A stretch of DNA of 64,000 bases from Hymenobacter sediminicola (GCF_014250515.1 NZ_CP060202.1:3283001-3347000); one strand, 5' to 3'. Shown: positions 25,665 through 35,447, counted from the stretch's first letter. The notes: a model not told the origin generated them from the sequence alone. Numbers and translations: made by a program.

Positions 25665-26225
25665 TTAGTCGTCGCTGAAACCGCCTTTGCGCAGCTCTTC
25701 AATAGTACGCATTACTTTATCCTTGAGGGAAGTGCGGTATTTCTCCAACACATCGGCGAGGCGCGCATTGTTCAGAGCCAGCATCTGGGTGGCCAGTACG
25801 GCTGCATTAGTGGCTCCGTCCAGGGCCACCGTGGCCACAGGCACGCCGGCTGGCATCTGTAGCATCGACAGAATGGAATCCAGCCCGTGAATGGAAGTGG
25901 CCGAATTGATGGGCACTCCGATTACAGGCAGCGTGGTGAAGGAAGCTACCATGCCGGGCAAGTGAGCAGCCCCGCCTCCACCGGCAATAATCACGCGCAA
26001 CCCCCGCTTACGGGCCGTTTCGGCGTATTCTACCAGGCGGTGGGGCGTACGATGGGCCGAAACCAGCGTAATTTCATACGTCACGCCGAACTGCCGGAGC
26101 AATTCGGCGGCCGCCGCCATGATCTTCAGGTCTGATTGGGAACCCATGATAATGCCTACCAAAGGCGTATCAGAGGGAGCAGGCGTTTCGGCCGCTGAGG
26201 GTGCAGGAAGGATCGTACTACTCAT
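25665..26225 (-). CDS. purE: N5-carboxyaminoimidazole ribonucleotide mutase
   Basis: PurE converts N5-CAIR to CAIR in purine synthesis. After a 22-residue Pro/Ala-rich extension, the protein shows GIIMGSQSDLKIM, SAHRTPHRLVEYA, VIIAGGGGAAHLPGM and GVPINSATSIHGLDSILSML in the order and spacing of PurE class I. The extension makes it 186 residues; typical PurE is about 160. No purK lies beside it. It is on the same strand as the EEP gene and starts 145 bp from the divergent marC-like gene. Confidence 0.94.
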   Translation of the reverse strand: MSSTILPAPSAAETPAPSDTPLVGIIMGSQSDLKIMAAAAELLRQFGVTYEITLVSAHRTPHRLVEYAETARKRGLRVIIAGGGGAAHLPGMVASFTTLPVIGVPINSATSIHGLDSILSMLQMPAGVPVATVALDGATNAAVLATQMLALNNARLADVLEKYRTSLKDKVMRTIEELRKGGFSDD

Positions 26226-26318
26226 GTCGGAGAAAGAAAACAGGACGCACCTGTCGGGAAATGGCTTCTACGGGCCGTTGCCACGGCGGTTGAGCCATAA
26301 ACATAGCATTTTCCGTGC

Positions 26319-26347
26319 TTGCTGATTTTCAAAGGCTCGTACCTTTA
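26319..26347 (+). promoter_or_regulatory. Bacteroidota-type promoter for the marC-like gene
   Basis: TTG (26319-26321), 18 bp and TACCTTTA (26340-26347) resemble the -33/-7 promoter pattern, with one mismatch in the -7 box. The ATG is 22 bp further on, giving a short leader. Confidence 0.5.
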
Positions 26348-26369
26348 CTCACTCCCTCTGCGCGCCCCT

Positions 26370-26996
26370 ATGGAAATTCTGCTCGCCACTTTCACCACCT
26401 TGTTTTCGGTCGTAAACCCTTTTGGGGCCATGCCGGTGTTTCTCACTCTCACTGAAGATGATACGCCCACGCACCGGGCGGGTGTGGCACTGCGGGCGTG
26501 CTTCTATATGGTGGGCGTGCTGACGGTTTCGTTTTTCGCGGGCCAGTATGTGCTCAACTTTTTCGGTATCAACATTCATCACCTGCGCATTGCGGGCGGC
26601 ATCCTCCTCATGCGCTCTGCCTTCGATTTGCTGACCCCCGGCGGCAACCGCGCCAAAGTATCGGATGCCACGCTGGAGGAAAGTATGCACAAGGATGATA
26701 TCAGCTTCACGCCGCTAGCCATGCCCATGCTTTCCGGCCCCGGCTCCATGGCCGTTTGTATTGGCCTGTTCACCGGCAAGCTGAGCGTGCCTGATATGGG
26801 CCTGATTGTGGTTGGTTTTTGCCTGGTGGCGTTGGCGGCTTATATAATCCTCATGTCGTCCCTTAGACTTACCCGGTTTCTGGGCCGCCCCGGCATGGCT
26901 GCCCTGGCCCGCATCATGGGCTTCCTGACGCTGGCCATCGGGGTGAATTTTCTGGCCACGGCCATCGTGGCGCTGTTTCCGGGGCTGAGCAAGTAG
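26370..26996 (+). CDS. MarC-family integral membrane protein
   Basis: The 208-residue protein has six predicted membrane helices and begins [21 protein letters not shown], a segment characteristic of the MarC/YhgN family. [18 protein letters not shown] near 122 is the second conserved loop. The function is unknown; despite the name, the family is not an antibiotic resistance determinant in E. coli. I chose the ATG at 26370 over a longer frame start at 26319, which lies in the promoter. A promoter-like TTG-N18-TACCTTTA precedes it. Confidence 0.88.
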   Translation: MEILLATFTTLFSVVNPFGAMPVFLTLTEDDTPTHRAGVALRACFYMVGVLTVSFFAGQYVLNFFGINIHHLRIAGGILLMRSAFDLLTPGGNRAKVSDATLEESMHKDDISFTPLAMPMLSGPGSMAVCIGLFTGKLSVPDMGLIVVGFCLVALAAYIILMSSLRLTRFLGRPGMAALARIMGFLTLAIGVNFLATAIVALFPGLSK

Positions 26997-27108
26997 ACTC
27001 TCCCCCAGCAGGGGCACTCATCGGTTTGGTGAATGGCGAAAAGTCACTTGTTATGTACCAATTCAGTATTTGAGTAGCGTGGCGGCGTACAACACACGAG
27101 GTAGGCGT

Positions 27109-27116
27109 ATCTTTGC
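27109..27116 (+). promoter_or_regulatory. Promoter -7 box TATCTTTG before hemE
   Basis: TATCTTTG matches the Bacteroidota -7 consensus exactly and lies 7 bp before the hemE ATG, so the transcript would have almost no leader. I see no good -33 TTG at the normal spacing. Confidence 0.45.
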
Positions 27117-27123
27117 CGCTCCT

Positions 27124-28158
27124 ATGCTGAAGAACGACCTCCTCCTCCGTGCCGCCTGTGGCGAAGAAACTGAGCGCACTCCTGTATGGCTGATGCGCCA
27201 GGCCGGCCGCATTCTGCCCGAATACCGTGCACTGCGCGCCCGCCTCAGCGGTTTCAAAGAATTGGTAGAAACTCCTGAACTGGCCGCTGAAGTAACCATT
27301 CAGCCCGTGGACGCGCTGGATGTGGATGCTGCTATCATCTTCTCCGACATTCTGGTGGTGCCCGAAGCCATGGGCCTGACCTACGAAATGGTAGAAGCCC
27401 GCGGGCCGCTGTTTCCGGAAACCATCAAAAACGCGCATGACGTGGAACGCATGCGCATCGCCGACCCCGAGGAGCACCTTGGCTACGTGCTGGAAGCCAT
27501 CCGGGTCACGAAGCGCGCCTTGAATGGCCGGGTTCCGCTTATCGGTTTCGCAGGTGCGCCCTGGACCATTCTGGCGTACATGGTGGAGGGCCACGGCTCC
27601 AAAACCTTCAGCAAAGCCCGCCGCATGCTCTACCAGGAGCCGGAACTGGCGCACGCGCTGCTGCGCAAAATCACGGCTACGACCATTGCGTATCTGAAAG
27701 CTCAGGTAGAGGCCGGAGCCAATATTGTGCAGGTATTCGACTCGTGGGCCGGCATTCTGCCGCCTGCTCATTACCAGGAGTTCAGCAGCCGCTACATTGC
27801 TGAAATCTGCGCGGCTATTCCCTCGGTGCCCGTTACGGTGTTTGCTAAAGGTGCTTTCTGGGCCGTGGAAGAATTTGCACAGTTCCCCTGCCGCACCATC
27901 GGCCTCGACTGGAATCAGGACCCGCGGGCCGTCCGTCCGCTCGTGGGCGACAAAACGCTGCAGGGCAACCTCGACCCCTGTGCCCTCTATGGTACGCCTG
28001 CGCAGGTGCGCGCCGCCACCACGGCTATGCTCGACCAGTTTGGCCCGCACCGCCACATTGCCAACCTGGGCCACGGCGTATACCCCGACACCAATCCCGA
28101 TAACGTGAAGGTGTTTATTGAGACGGTGAAGGAGTACAGCCCGAAGCTGCGCGGCTAA
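27124..28158 (+). CDS. hemE: Uroporphyrinogen decarboxylase
   Basis: HemE removes four acetate carboxyls from uroporphyrinogen III to form coproporphyrinogen III. The 344-residue protein has the first family signature [16 protein letters not shown] and the second, [19 protein letters not shown], plus [10 protein letters not shown]. The final [16 protein letters not shown] is also diagnostic. I chose the ATG at 27124 over a TTG at 27070, because a promoter -7 box sits between them and the family starts at [10 protein letters not shown]. No other heme gene is in the window. It runs into a membrane protein gene 33 bp downstream, probably in one transcript. Confidence 0.96.
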   Translation: MLKNDLLLRAACGEETERTPVWLMRQAGRILPEYRALRARLSGFKELVETPELAAEVTIQPVDALDVDAAIIFSDILVVPEAMGLTYEMVEARGPLFPETIKNAHDVERMRIADPEEHLGYVLEAIRVTKRALNGRVPLIGFAGAPWTILAYMVEGHGSKTFSKARRMLYQEPELAHALLRKITATTIAYLKAQVEAGANIVQVFDSWAGILPPAHYQEFSSRYIAEICAAIPSVPVTVFAKGAFWAVEEFAQFPCRTIGLDWNQDPRAVRPLVGDKTLQGNLDPCALYGTPAQVRAATTAMLDQFGPHRHIANLGHGVYPDTNPDNVKVFIETVKEYSPKLRG

Positions 28159-28191
28159 TAGGAAACCGGCAACGCAGCCGTACAGATACTC

Positions 28192-29622
28192 ATGCCACTC
28201 AAGCGCCTTTTCCTCTGGGCCAAAACGCACCGCCTAGCGCTGCTGGCGGCCGGAGTAGCGCTGGCGTGGCTACCGCTGCTGGCGCTGTGCTTCTACAACC
28301 AGCCGTTTCTGTGCGACTTCTCAGTTTCAACGGATGTAGCCAACCACGGCCTGTGGGGTGCGCAGCCGTATTTGTTTCTGAACTGGTCGGGGCGCTACTT
28401 CACCAATTTGCTGCTATTCGTGGCCAACCCGCTGAGCTATGGCTGGCTGGAAGGCGTACAGCTGACGGCCTTGCTGAGCCAGCTGCTGCGGATAGCGGTG
28501 CTGTATGTGGCCGTTCGTGTACTGGCCCGGCAACAACTGCGCCGCAGAGAAGCGGCGTTGCTGGCGGCAGGCTTAGCGCTGCTTTACGTGGCACTGGCGC
28601 CGTACAAGTTCTCGGCGCTGTATTACTTCACCGAAATAGTGGTGTACCATGTGGCTGCGTGGCTGCTGGTACTAGTGCCGCTGGCAGTTGAGCGGCTGCA
28701 CCGGGCGCAGAGCCCCTTTTCCCGCAAAGCCTGGGGGCTGGCGGCCGTGCTTGGCACTGTAGCAGCGGCCGGTGCCAATGAGCTGACAATTGTGTTGCTA
28801 GGGTTGGTACTGCTGGTAGGCACAGGCCTTAGCCTGCAACGGCGGCAATGGTTTAGCCTGCGTGTTTGGGTGGGCTTGGGTCTTCTGCTTCTGTTTTTTG
28901 GAACCCTGTCGGTGCTGGCTCCCGGCAACTCGGCCCGGCAGGAACTGGATGGTGCGTTGGTGCCGGCTGCTTCTTTTGGGGAGGCAGCCTCACGACTGGC
29001 TGTGCTGCTGCGCTATCTGTTCGTGGAGCCCGCCATGCTGGTACTTCCCGTGCTAGTGCTGGTTTTAGGGCCGCTGGCCGTGCGAGTTTTGCCGGCCCGG
29101 CCGCCAGGCCTGCGCTTGCCGTTGCTGCTAAGTGCGGCCGTTTTGGTAGGCGGCGTGGTGCTGGGCACGGTGCCCTATGCACTGATGTGGGCGCGGGTGC
29201 CGCTCATTCCGCGGGCCACAAATATTATGGTTTGGTGGTGGCTACTGGGCTGGATAGTAGCGGCGTGGGCCAGCTTACCAGCCGACCCGCAGCAGGTGCG
29301 CGTAGCTTCGCCGGCTGTCCGGATTCTGCTGAGTATGGTACTGGGCCTCATCATGTTGCAACCCGCTGCTCGCGCTGCCCTCGACTTGCGGCATGAGGCG
29401 CCCGAGTTTGCCCGACAGTGGCAATATCGGTTCGAGAAGCTCCGCCAAGCCGGCAGCCACACACCGCACAGCACACTTCAGCTTCCGCCGCTTCCGCCGC
29501 TCACGAACCGCATGCTATTTATTCCCCCCGACGACCTCTCTCCGATGTGCGGTTTTGGCGTGAATACGCGGCTGGCTACCTGGTTCGGCGTCGATTCGGT
29601 GCGGCTGGCGGTGCCACGCTAA
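28192..29622 (+). CDS. Polytopic membrane protein, unknown (DUF6056-like?)
   Basis: The 476-residue protein has about ten hydrophobic helices. Between them are short polar stretches, including LNWSGRYFTN (55-75), AAGANELTIVLLG (near 195) and VLAPGNSARQEL (near 242). These resemble polytopic DUF6056-type proteins, but I am not sure. The C-terminal loop (from about 410) contains a short Pro-rich segment. No signal peptide other than the first helix and no catalytic motif are visible. It follows hemE by 33 bp and converges with the heptose kinase gene after 13 bp. Confidence 0.65.
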   Translation: MPLKRLFLWAKTHRLALLAAGVALAWLPLLALCFYNQPFLCDFSVSTDVANHGLWGAQPYLFLNWSGRYFTNLLLFVANPLSYGWLEGVQLTALLSQLLRIAVLYVAVRVLARQQLRRREAALLAAGLALLYVALAPYKFSALYYFTEIVVYHVAAWLLVLVPLAVERLHRAQSPFSRKAWGLAAVLGTVAAAGANELTIVLLGLVLLVGTGLSLQRRQWFSLRVWVGLGLLLLFFGTLSVLAPGNSARQELDGALVPAASFGEAASRLAVLLRYLFVEPAMLVLPVLVLVLGPLAVRVLPARPPGLRLPLLLSAAVLVGGVVLGTVPYALMWARVPLIPRATNIMVWWWLLGWIVAAWASLPADPQQVRVASPAVRILLSMVLGLIMLQPAARAALDLRHEAPEFARQWQYRFEKLRQAGSHTPHSTLQLPPLPPLTNRMLFIPPDDLSPMCGFGVNTRLATWFGVDSVRLAVPR

Positions 29623-29635
29623 GCACCATGCCGGC

Positions 29636-30652
29636 CTAGAGCACCCGCTTCTCCTGTGCTTCGGCCAGCAGCAGGCTTTTTTCAATCGGGACTACGCCTA
29701 CCTGCTCACACACCAGGCCGCCGCCCAGATTGGCCAGCGCCGCCGTAACGGGAGCTGGCAAACCCAGCGCTACACACAGAGCCGCAATGCTGATAACTGT
29801 GTCGCCGGCACCGGATACGTCGGAGATGCTACGCAGGTGCGCCGGAATGTAGGTGCGCGTCAGTTCGCCGTTTTCCACAAATACCCCGCGCTCCGAGAGG
29901 GTCACCAGCACAATTTCGGGTGTAAGTACCTCGCGCAACCGCGCTACAGCGGCTTCAAAGTGCGGCCGGTCGGCATCCGTATCCCCAAATTCCAGCTTCA
30001 GTCCTTCGCGCAGCTCTTTCAGGTTGGGCTTGAACAGCGTGCAGTTGCGGTAAGCCAGGAAGTTCTTCTTTTTGGGGTCGACGACGGTAGGAATACCGCG
30101 CTGCCGTGCCAGCTGAATGAAATGCCGAATGCTAGCTTCATGCAGGACACCCTTATCGTAGTCCTCAAAAATCACGACATCAGCACGGCTCAGCAGCTGC
30201 TCGAAACGTGCCGTCAGATCAGTATTCTCCGCTGCGTTCAGGTCGGTTTCTACTTCCGAATCAATCCGCAGCAACTGTTGGCCGTGCGCCAGAATGCGCT
30301 GCTTGACGGTGGTGGGACGATGCCCGGAACGCACGATGCCTTCAGCGGAGAGCTGGTTACTTTGTAGTAGTTCCAGCAACTGGTCACCGCCCTGGTCCTC
30401 TCCTATCACGGCGCACAGCAACGGCGTGGCACCTAGCGCCTGCACGTTTAGAGCCACGTTGGCCGCTCCGCCAAGTCGCTGCTCCGTGCGGCTCACGTTT
30501 ACTACTGGCACCGGCGCTTCCGGAGAAAGACGCGCGGCCTTACCCCACACGTACGCGTCCATCATCACGTCGCCCACAATCAGCACGGTCAGATGGTTGA
30601 AAGCGGCAAACAGTTCGGGAAGTGAAGTGGGCGGTATAGCAGCAGCGGGCAT
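29636..30652 (-). CDS. HldE/RfaE1-type heptose 7-phosphate kinase
   Basis: This PfkB-family kinase of 338 residues covers the kinase half of HldE only; the nucleotidyltransferase half is absent. VGDVMMDAYVWGKAARLSPEAP near 25-46 and GGAANVALNVQALGA near 57-71 are characteristic of the HldE N-terminal domain. SDVSGAGDTVISI near 268 is the PfkB C-terminal signature carrying the catalytic Asp. It is likely to make ADP-heptose precursors for LPS, or a related sugar. Another PfkB substrate cannot be excluded. A strong hairpin separates it from the aminotransferase gene upstream. Confidence 0.82.
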   Translation of the reverse strand: MPAAAIPPTSLPELFAAFNHLTVLIVGDVMMDAYVWGKAARLSPEAPVPVVNVSRTEQRLGGAANVALNVQALGATPLLCAVIGEDQGGDQLLELLQSNQLSAEGIVRSGHRPTTVKQRILAHGQQLLRIDSEVETDLNAAENTDLTARFEQLLSRADVVIFEDYDKGVLHEASIRHFIQLARQRGIPTVVDPKKKNFLAYRNCTLFKPNLKELREGLKLEFGDTDADRPHFEAAVARLREVLTPEIVLVTLSERGVFVENGELTRTYIPAHLRSISDVSGAGDTVISIAALCVALGLPAPVTAALANLGGGLVCEQVGVVPIEKSLLLAEAQEKRVL

Positions 30653-30733
30653 TACGGCGGGGTCAGAGGGAGAAGCTGCAAAGGTAAACCGCAGACCGCA
30701 ATGATGCCGGTTGCCGCTGCTACCCGGAACTAG

Positions 30734-30788
30734 CCAGCAAAAAAGAAGCGCCAGCCGGACACATTCTCCGACTGGCGCTTCTTGCTGG
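30734..30788. terminator. Bidirectional hairpin between aminotransferase and heptose kinase genes
   Basis: CCAGCAA...AAGAAGCGCCAGCCGG pairs with CCGACTGGCGCTTCTT...GCTGG, with A-rich and T-rich flanks. It ends the aminotransferase transcript on the minus strand. Confidence 0.75.
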
Positions 30789-30798
30789 TTCGCTGGCC

Positions 30799-32019
30799 TT
30801 ACTGCAGCTTCGCCAGACTGTTTTTGATGCGAATGAAGGCTTCACGCAGTTTTTCATCGGCGGCGGCGGTGCTGAACCGGATGCAGTTCGGCGCCCCGAA
30901 GGCGCCGCCATCCACGGCAGCCACGTGGCCATCGTTGAGCATGAACAGAGCAAGGTCCGACGCATTGTGGATGACATCACCGCTGGGCGTGGTTTTGCCG
31001 AAATAGCCCGTCACGTCCGGAAAAACGTAAAACGCCCCGCTGGGCGTAGGCGTCCGGAAGCCTGGAATATCCTGGCACAGCGTCAGCACCAGGTCGCGGC
31101 GGCGGCGGTAAGCTGCCACCATTTCATCGGCGGAGCTGCGGCCGCCCTGCAGCGCCGCCAGCGCCGCTCGCTGCGTGATGGAGCAGGTACCAGATGTAAT
31201 CTGGCTCTGCATTTTCTCGCAGGCGCTAGCTATTTCCTTTCGGGCCGCCAGGTAGCCAATCCGCCAGCCCGTCATGGCATAGCCTTTCGAGAAGCCGTTC
31301 ACGGTGATGACCCGGTCTTTGATATCGGCGAACTGTGCCATGCTCACATGCTCGCCCACAAAATTGATGTACTCGTAAATCTCATCGGCCAGCACGTGCA
31401 CCTGCGGATGGCGGGCTACCACTTCAGCAATGGCCGCCAGCTCTTCCCGCGAGAATACCGAGCCGGTGGGGTTGCAGGGCGAGGAGTACATAATCAGCTT
31501 GGTGCGGGGCGTAATGGCCGCTTCCAGCTCTTGTGCCGTCACTTTGAAGTCGTTTTCCAGCGCGCCCATCAGCGTGATGGTGGTGCCCTCGGCTAGCTTT
31601 ACCATCTCCTCGTAGCTTACCCAATAGGGCGCAAACACAATCACCTCGTCGCCGGGATTTACCAGGCTGAGCACGGCGTTGGCCAGCGCCTGCTTGGCAC
31701 CGGTACTCACCACAATATTTTCGGGCTTGTAGTCGAGCTGATTGTCGCGCTGCAGCTTGTCGCAGATGGCCTGCCGCAGGTCGGGATAGCCGGGCACAGG
31801 CGTGTAGAACGTGTAACCGTCGTCGAGGGCTTTTTTGGCGGCGTCTTTGATGTATTGCGGCGTCTGAAAATCAGGTTCGCCAAAGCTCAGACTAATCACA
31901 TCCACGCCCTGCGCGGCCAGTTCGCGGGCTTTTTTAGCCATGGCAATAGTCTGCGACTCCTGCATGGCATTGATTCGGTCGGACAGGATAGAAGGCGTGA
32001 GCGTGGTAGCGTCGGACAT
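30799..32019 (-). CDS. Class I PLP-dependent aminotransferase (aspartate-type)
   Basis: This 406-residue enzyme begins MSDATTLTPSILSDRINAMQ and shows the family motifs SLSFGEPDFQTP (near 47), STGAKQALANAVLSLVNPGD (near 107), YSSPCNPTGSVF (near 170) and NGFSKGYAMTGWRIG (near 240) with the PLP lysine. Aspartate or aromatic transamination is most likely; the exact substrate cannot be told. I chose the ATG at 32019; the frame continues upstream to 32319 in a region that also contains the start of the next transcript and gives no similarity. It follows the glycosyltransferase gene on the same strand by 65 bp. Confidence 0.9.
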   Translation of the reverse strand: MSDATTLTPSILSDRINAMQESQTIAMAKKARELAAQGVDVISLSFGEPDFQTPQYIKDAAKKALDDGYTFYTPVPGYPDLRQAICDKLQRDNQLDYKPENIVVSTGAKQALANAVLSLVNPGDEVIVFAPYWVSYEEMVKLAEGTTITLMGALENDFKVTAQELEAAITPRTKLIMYSSPCNPTGSVFSREELAAIAEVVARHPQVHVLADEIYEYINFVGEHVSMAQFADIKDRVITVNGFSKGYAMTGWRIGYLAARKEIASACEKMQSQITSGTCSITQRAALAALQGGRSSADEMVAAYRRRRDLVLTLCQDIPGFRTPTPSGAFYVFPDVTGYFGKTTPSGDVIHNASDLALFMLNDGHVAAVDGGAFGAPNCIRFSTAAADEKLREAFIRIKNSLAKLQ

Positions 32020-32084
32020 GGAAATTTGGGAGGTAGAGGGGACGAAAGTAAAAGTACGGGAGTAGCCGCAGAATCGAGTCCGGG

Positions 32085-34160
32085 CTATTTGTCCTCGGTA
32101 CCCAGCCACCGAAAACGGCGCAGCAGAATCTGCAGGTCGGTGCTGGGCTCGTAGTCTTTGGCGTACAGCAGTTCTAGGCGGCGGCGCGTGGCCTCGGTGA
32201 GGGGCGCAGCGGCCTGGGCCACATCGGCCGGCGATAGGATAGCACGAGCCAGACGCTGTGGCGCGGCGGCGTAGCGCAGGCCCACCCAGGTTCGGGAGCC
32301 ACCTAGCACACGCAGGCAATTGCGCAGAAATCCACCTTTTTGCTGCTGCAGCCAGATCAGCAGCGGCGAGCCCAGCAGCAGCGCGAGGCTGGTCAGAATA
32401 TCAAGCAGCCGCTTGTTGCGCACCTGCTCCGGCCGGAACAGGTTCAGGGTAATATCGAGCGTGTAGTAGTCGCCGGGAGCATCTTTGCTGGAGCTCCCGA
32501 TGATGTATTCACTGTCTTGGGGAAGAATTTTGAAAGCAATAGGCGGCTGCTGTGGCAGGCTCACCATAAGGCTGATGATCTGGCTGGCCGACAAGTCCCG
32601 GCCGCAGAAAATCAACTCGTCTAAGGCATAGATGCGGATTATCTCATCGAGCTGACGTACCTCGCCCAGCAAATCATCGGGGGGGGCTATGGCCAGTGGC
32701 TCCGGCTCGGCTAGCACAGCAGCAGCCGTGCCATTGCCAGCTACCCTTCTGGTAGCAGTTGCGCTGGCTCTGGCAGGTGCTGCAACTTCCTGTTCCTGCG
32801 GTGTGATATAGCCGATAATGCGGGCCTGCACGGCGGCTTGTTCCAGCAGATGGCGTACTCGTAGACTTTCGGTGGCAGAACCGACAATAGCCACGCTTTT
32901 CTGCCGGCGCTCCGAGAAGCGCAGGTCGTGGTAGCGCAGGAAATGCCCGGCAAGCCGCCGCCCTACCAGCGCCATTACGGCCCACACGCCGCCTAGAATA
33001 ATAAGGGCCTTGGAAAAGCGGTAAGCATCAAAAAAGTTGCTGATAGCCGAAATCAGGACTGTACCCAGGAAGATGCCCCGGGCAATGCGGGCCGTTTTGG
33101 TGGGCTTGTCGTAGGCGCCGCTGAGGTAGGCGGTAGCTAGCCACACCAGTATATACGCCGGCACCGCTACCAGCATAAACTGCGGCGGATAGGCCGTGGG
33201 CACATATTTGTGGTTCTGCTCCCAATATGTTTTTAGGAAGTACATGCCGCCGTAGATCAGGGCGGCATCGAGCAGCACGGGGGCAGCTTGCGTGAGCAGC
33301 CGCTCGGCCACGGCCGCGCCGGCCCGCAGCCAGATGGCCGCATTTATCAGCAACGAAAAAGTACCGGCCCGGCCTGGCGCAAAGTGCTTCTGCGCAAAAA
33401 TCACCATGGCCCGGTAAAACACGAACACATAGTTCACGCTCGTGCGCTTGGTGCTTTCGCCCTTGTAGTGAATGATGCGGGTGGCAGGCAGGTAGTGGTT
33501 TTTCCAGCCGCCCTGCGTGATGCGGTACGAGAGGTCAATGTCCTCGCCGTACATGAAGTAGTCCTCATCAAGCAAACCCACTTGGTCGAGGGTCGCCTTG
33601 CGCATGAGCATGAACGCGCCGCTGAGCACCTCTATTTCGTGGGGCTGGTCTTTGTCGAGAAAGCCAAGGTGGTAGCGCCCGAATTTGCGCGACTTCGGAA
33701 ACACCTTCGCCAGCCCAAAAATCTTGTAGAACGCCACCCAAGGTGTGGGCAGGCCGCGCTTGCTCTCCGGCAAAAACTTGCCCTGCCCGTCCAGCATCTT
33801 CACACCCAGACCGCCAGCGTTGGGATGTTCGTCCATGAACTCGCAGCAGATGCGGAAGGTATCTTCTTCTACTACCGTGTCGGGGTTGAGCAGCAGTTGG
33901 TATTCTCCTTTAGCAATGCGTAGGGCTTGGTTATTGGCCTTCGAGAAGCCGGGGTTGTCCTTGTTTTCGATAAGAATAACCTCCGGAAACCGGGCCTTCA
34001 CCATGGCCACGGAGCCATCCACGGAGTTGTTATCGACCACAAACACCTCAACCGGCTGGGCCAGCTTCTCCACCGCCCGCCGCACCGACAGTAGCGCCTG
34101 CTCCAGAAAGTAGCAGACGTTGTAGTTGACGATAACGACGGAAAGCTTCACAGGGAGCAA
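32085..34160 (-). CDS. Glycosyltransferase family 2 fused to a polyprenyl-glycosylphosphotransferase-like region
   Basis: The 691-residue protein joins three parts. Residues 1-260 are a GT2 domain: VVIVNYNV, VVDNNSVDGS (41-50), LLNPDT (91-95) and GEDIDLSYR (205-213), so likely rhamnosyl- or glycosyl-transfer for the envelope. Residues about 265-405 hold several membrane helices, and 420-560 a Rossmann-like segment starting KSVAIVGSATES, as in WbaP/WcaJ-type polyprenyl-phosphate sugar transferases. The final 100 residues keep the KRLLDILTSLALLLGSPLL anchor but lack the catalytic sugar-transferase core motifs. It may be an active GT with a regulatory or anchoring second half. The ATG at 34160 is 178 bp from the divergent efflux operon. 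Confidence 0.78.
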   Translation of the reverse strand: MLPVKLSVVIVNYNVCYFLEQALLSVRRAVEKLAQPVEVFVVDNNSVDGSVAMVKARFPEVILIENKDNPGFSKANNQALRIAKGEYQLLLNPDTVVEEDTFRICCEFMDEHPNAGGLGVKMLDGQGKFLPESKRGLPTPWVAFYKIFGLAKVFPKSRKFGRYHLGFLDKDQPHEIEVLSGAFMLMRKATLDQVGLLDEDYFMYGEDIDLSYRITQGGWKNHYLPATRIIHYKGESTKRTSVNYVFVFYRAMVIFAQKHFAPGRAGTFSLLINAAIWLRAGAAVAERLLTQAAPVLLDAALIYGGMYFLKTYWEQNHKYVPTAYPPQFMLVAVPAYILVWLATAYLSGAYDKPTKTARIARGIFLGTVLISAISNFFDAYRFSKALIILGGVWAVMALVGRRLAGHFLRYHDLRFSERRQKSVAIVGSATESLRVRHLLEQAAVQARIIGYITPQEQEVAAPARASATATRRVAGNGTAAAVLAEPEPLAIAPPDDLLGEVRQLDEIIRIYALDELIFCGRDLSASQIISLMVSLPQQPPIAFKILPQDSEYIIGSSSKDAPGDYYTLDITLNLFRPEQVRNKRLLDILTSLALLLGSPLLIWLQQQKGGFLRNCLRVLGGSRTWVGLRYAAAPQRLARAILSPADVAQAAAPLTEATRRRLELLYAKDYEPSTDLQILLRRFRWLGTEDK

Positions 34161-34337
34161 TAGCGGAGCGGGCGGATAGAACGGCGAAAGTTACGGAGTG
34201 TGACCGGCATTGTAGAACGGGCGGCTCCGGCTTCGCCCTCGCCGAGCGAGTTAGCAGATTTTGTAGCGCTTCATACCGGCTTCATGAAGGCGGCGGTTGC
34301 TTTGTGCTATTCAATCAGGATGGCACGCAATACGCAT

Positions 34338-35426
34338 ATGAAAAGAGGGTTCCTGCTCACGCTACTAGGCATGAGTGCATTGTACGGCAGCACTAGCTGC
34401 TCTGAGAAACACCACGAAAAAGAGGAGAAAATCAAGTTTCTCGTCACCAGCCCGCTCCAGAAAGACACGACTATTACCAAGGAGTACGTGTCGCAGATTC
34501 ATGCCTACCAGCACATTGAGGTGCGGGCGCTGGAAAAGGGCTACCTCCAGAAGATTTATGTGGATGAGGGCCAGTCGGTGCGTGAAGGGCAGCTGATGTT
34601 CCAGATCATGCCGATGGTGTACAAGGCCGAGCTGCAGAAGTCGAAGGCCGAGGCCAGCTACGTGGGCATCGAGTACCAGAACACCAAGCTGCTGGCCGAC
34701 AAGAACGTGGTATCAAAAAACGAACTGGCGCTGGCCCAGGCCAAGCTGGACAAGGCCAACGCCGAAGTGGGGCTGGCCAAAACCCACCTTGATTTCACCA
34801 CTATCCGGGCCCCGTTCAGCGGCATGATGGACCATTTCCAGGCCCGGCTGGGCAGCCTGGTGGACGAAGGCGACCTGCTGACTACGCTTTCTGACAACAG
34901 CAAAATGTGGGTGTACTTCAACGTGCCCGAGGCCGAGTATCTGGCCTACAAGGCCCACGCCCGCACCGAAGCCGAAACCAAGGTGAAGCTGCGCATGGCC
35001 GACAACGAGGAGTTCAAGCACCCCGGCGTGGTGCAGACCATCGAGGCCGACTTCAACAACGAAACCGGCAACATCGCCTTCCGGGCCACCTTCCCCAACC
35101 CCGAGGGCCTGCTGCGCAACGGCGAAACCGGCTCGGTACTGATGACCGTGCCGCTGAAAAACGCCCTCATCATCCCGCAGAAAGCCACTTTCGAGGTGCT
35201 CGAAAAGAAGTTCGTGTACGTGGTGGATGCCAAGCACAAGGTCCACCAGACCGAGGTAACCGTGGCCTCCGAAATGCCCGACCTCTACATCATCTCGGCC
35301 GGCCTGAAAGCCACCGACAAAATCATGCTCGAAGGCATCCGCAAAGTGAAGGAAGGCGACAAAATCCGCTTCACCTACGCGGAGCCGAAGTCGGTGATTT
35401 CGCATTTGAAAGTGTACAGCGAGTAG
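34338..35426 (+). CDS. RND efflux periplasmic adaptor (HlyD/AcrA type)
   Basis: This lipoprotein adaptor links the RND pump to the outer-membrane channel. MKRGFLLTLLGMSALYGSTSC is the signal with lipidation at Cys21. A biotinyl-lipoyl-like segment (ALEKGYLQKIYVDEGQSVRE, near 70) is followed by a helical hairpin, then YNFNVPEAEY-like beta-barrel and IIPQKATFEVLEKKFVYVV membrane-proximal segments. The ATG at 34338 gives the cleanest signal peptide; an ATG at 34320 would add six residues. A REP-like repeat separates it from the pump gene downstream, yet the two are clearly one operon. Confidence 0.9.
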   Translation: MKRGFLLTLLGMSALYGSTSCSEKHHEKEEKIKFLVTSPLQKDTTITKEYVSQIHAYQHIEVRALEKGYLQKIYVDEGQSVREGQLMFQIMPMVYKAELQKSKAEASYVGIEYQNTKLLADKNVVSKNELALAQAKLDKANAEVGLAKTHLDFTTIRAPFSGMMDHFQARLGSLVDEGDLLTTLSDNSKMWVYFNVPEAEYLAYKAHARTEAETKVKLRMADNEEFKHPGVVQTIEADFNNETGNIAFRATFPNPEGLLRNGETGSVLMTVPLKNALIIPQKATFEVLEKKFVYVVDAKHKVHQTEVTVASEMPDLYIISAGLKATDKIMLEGIRKVKEGDKIRFTYAEPKSVISHLKVYSE

Positions 35427-35447
35427 GATTCTGCCGCACAAGCAGAC

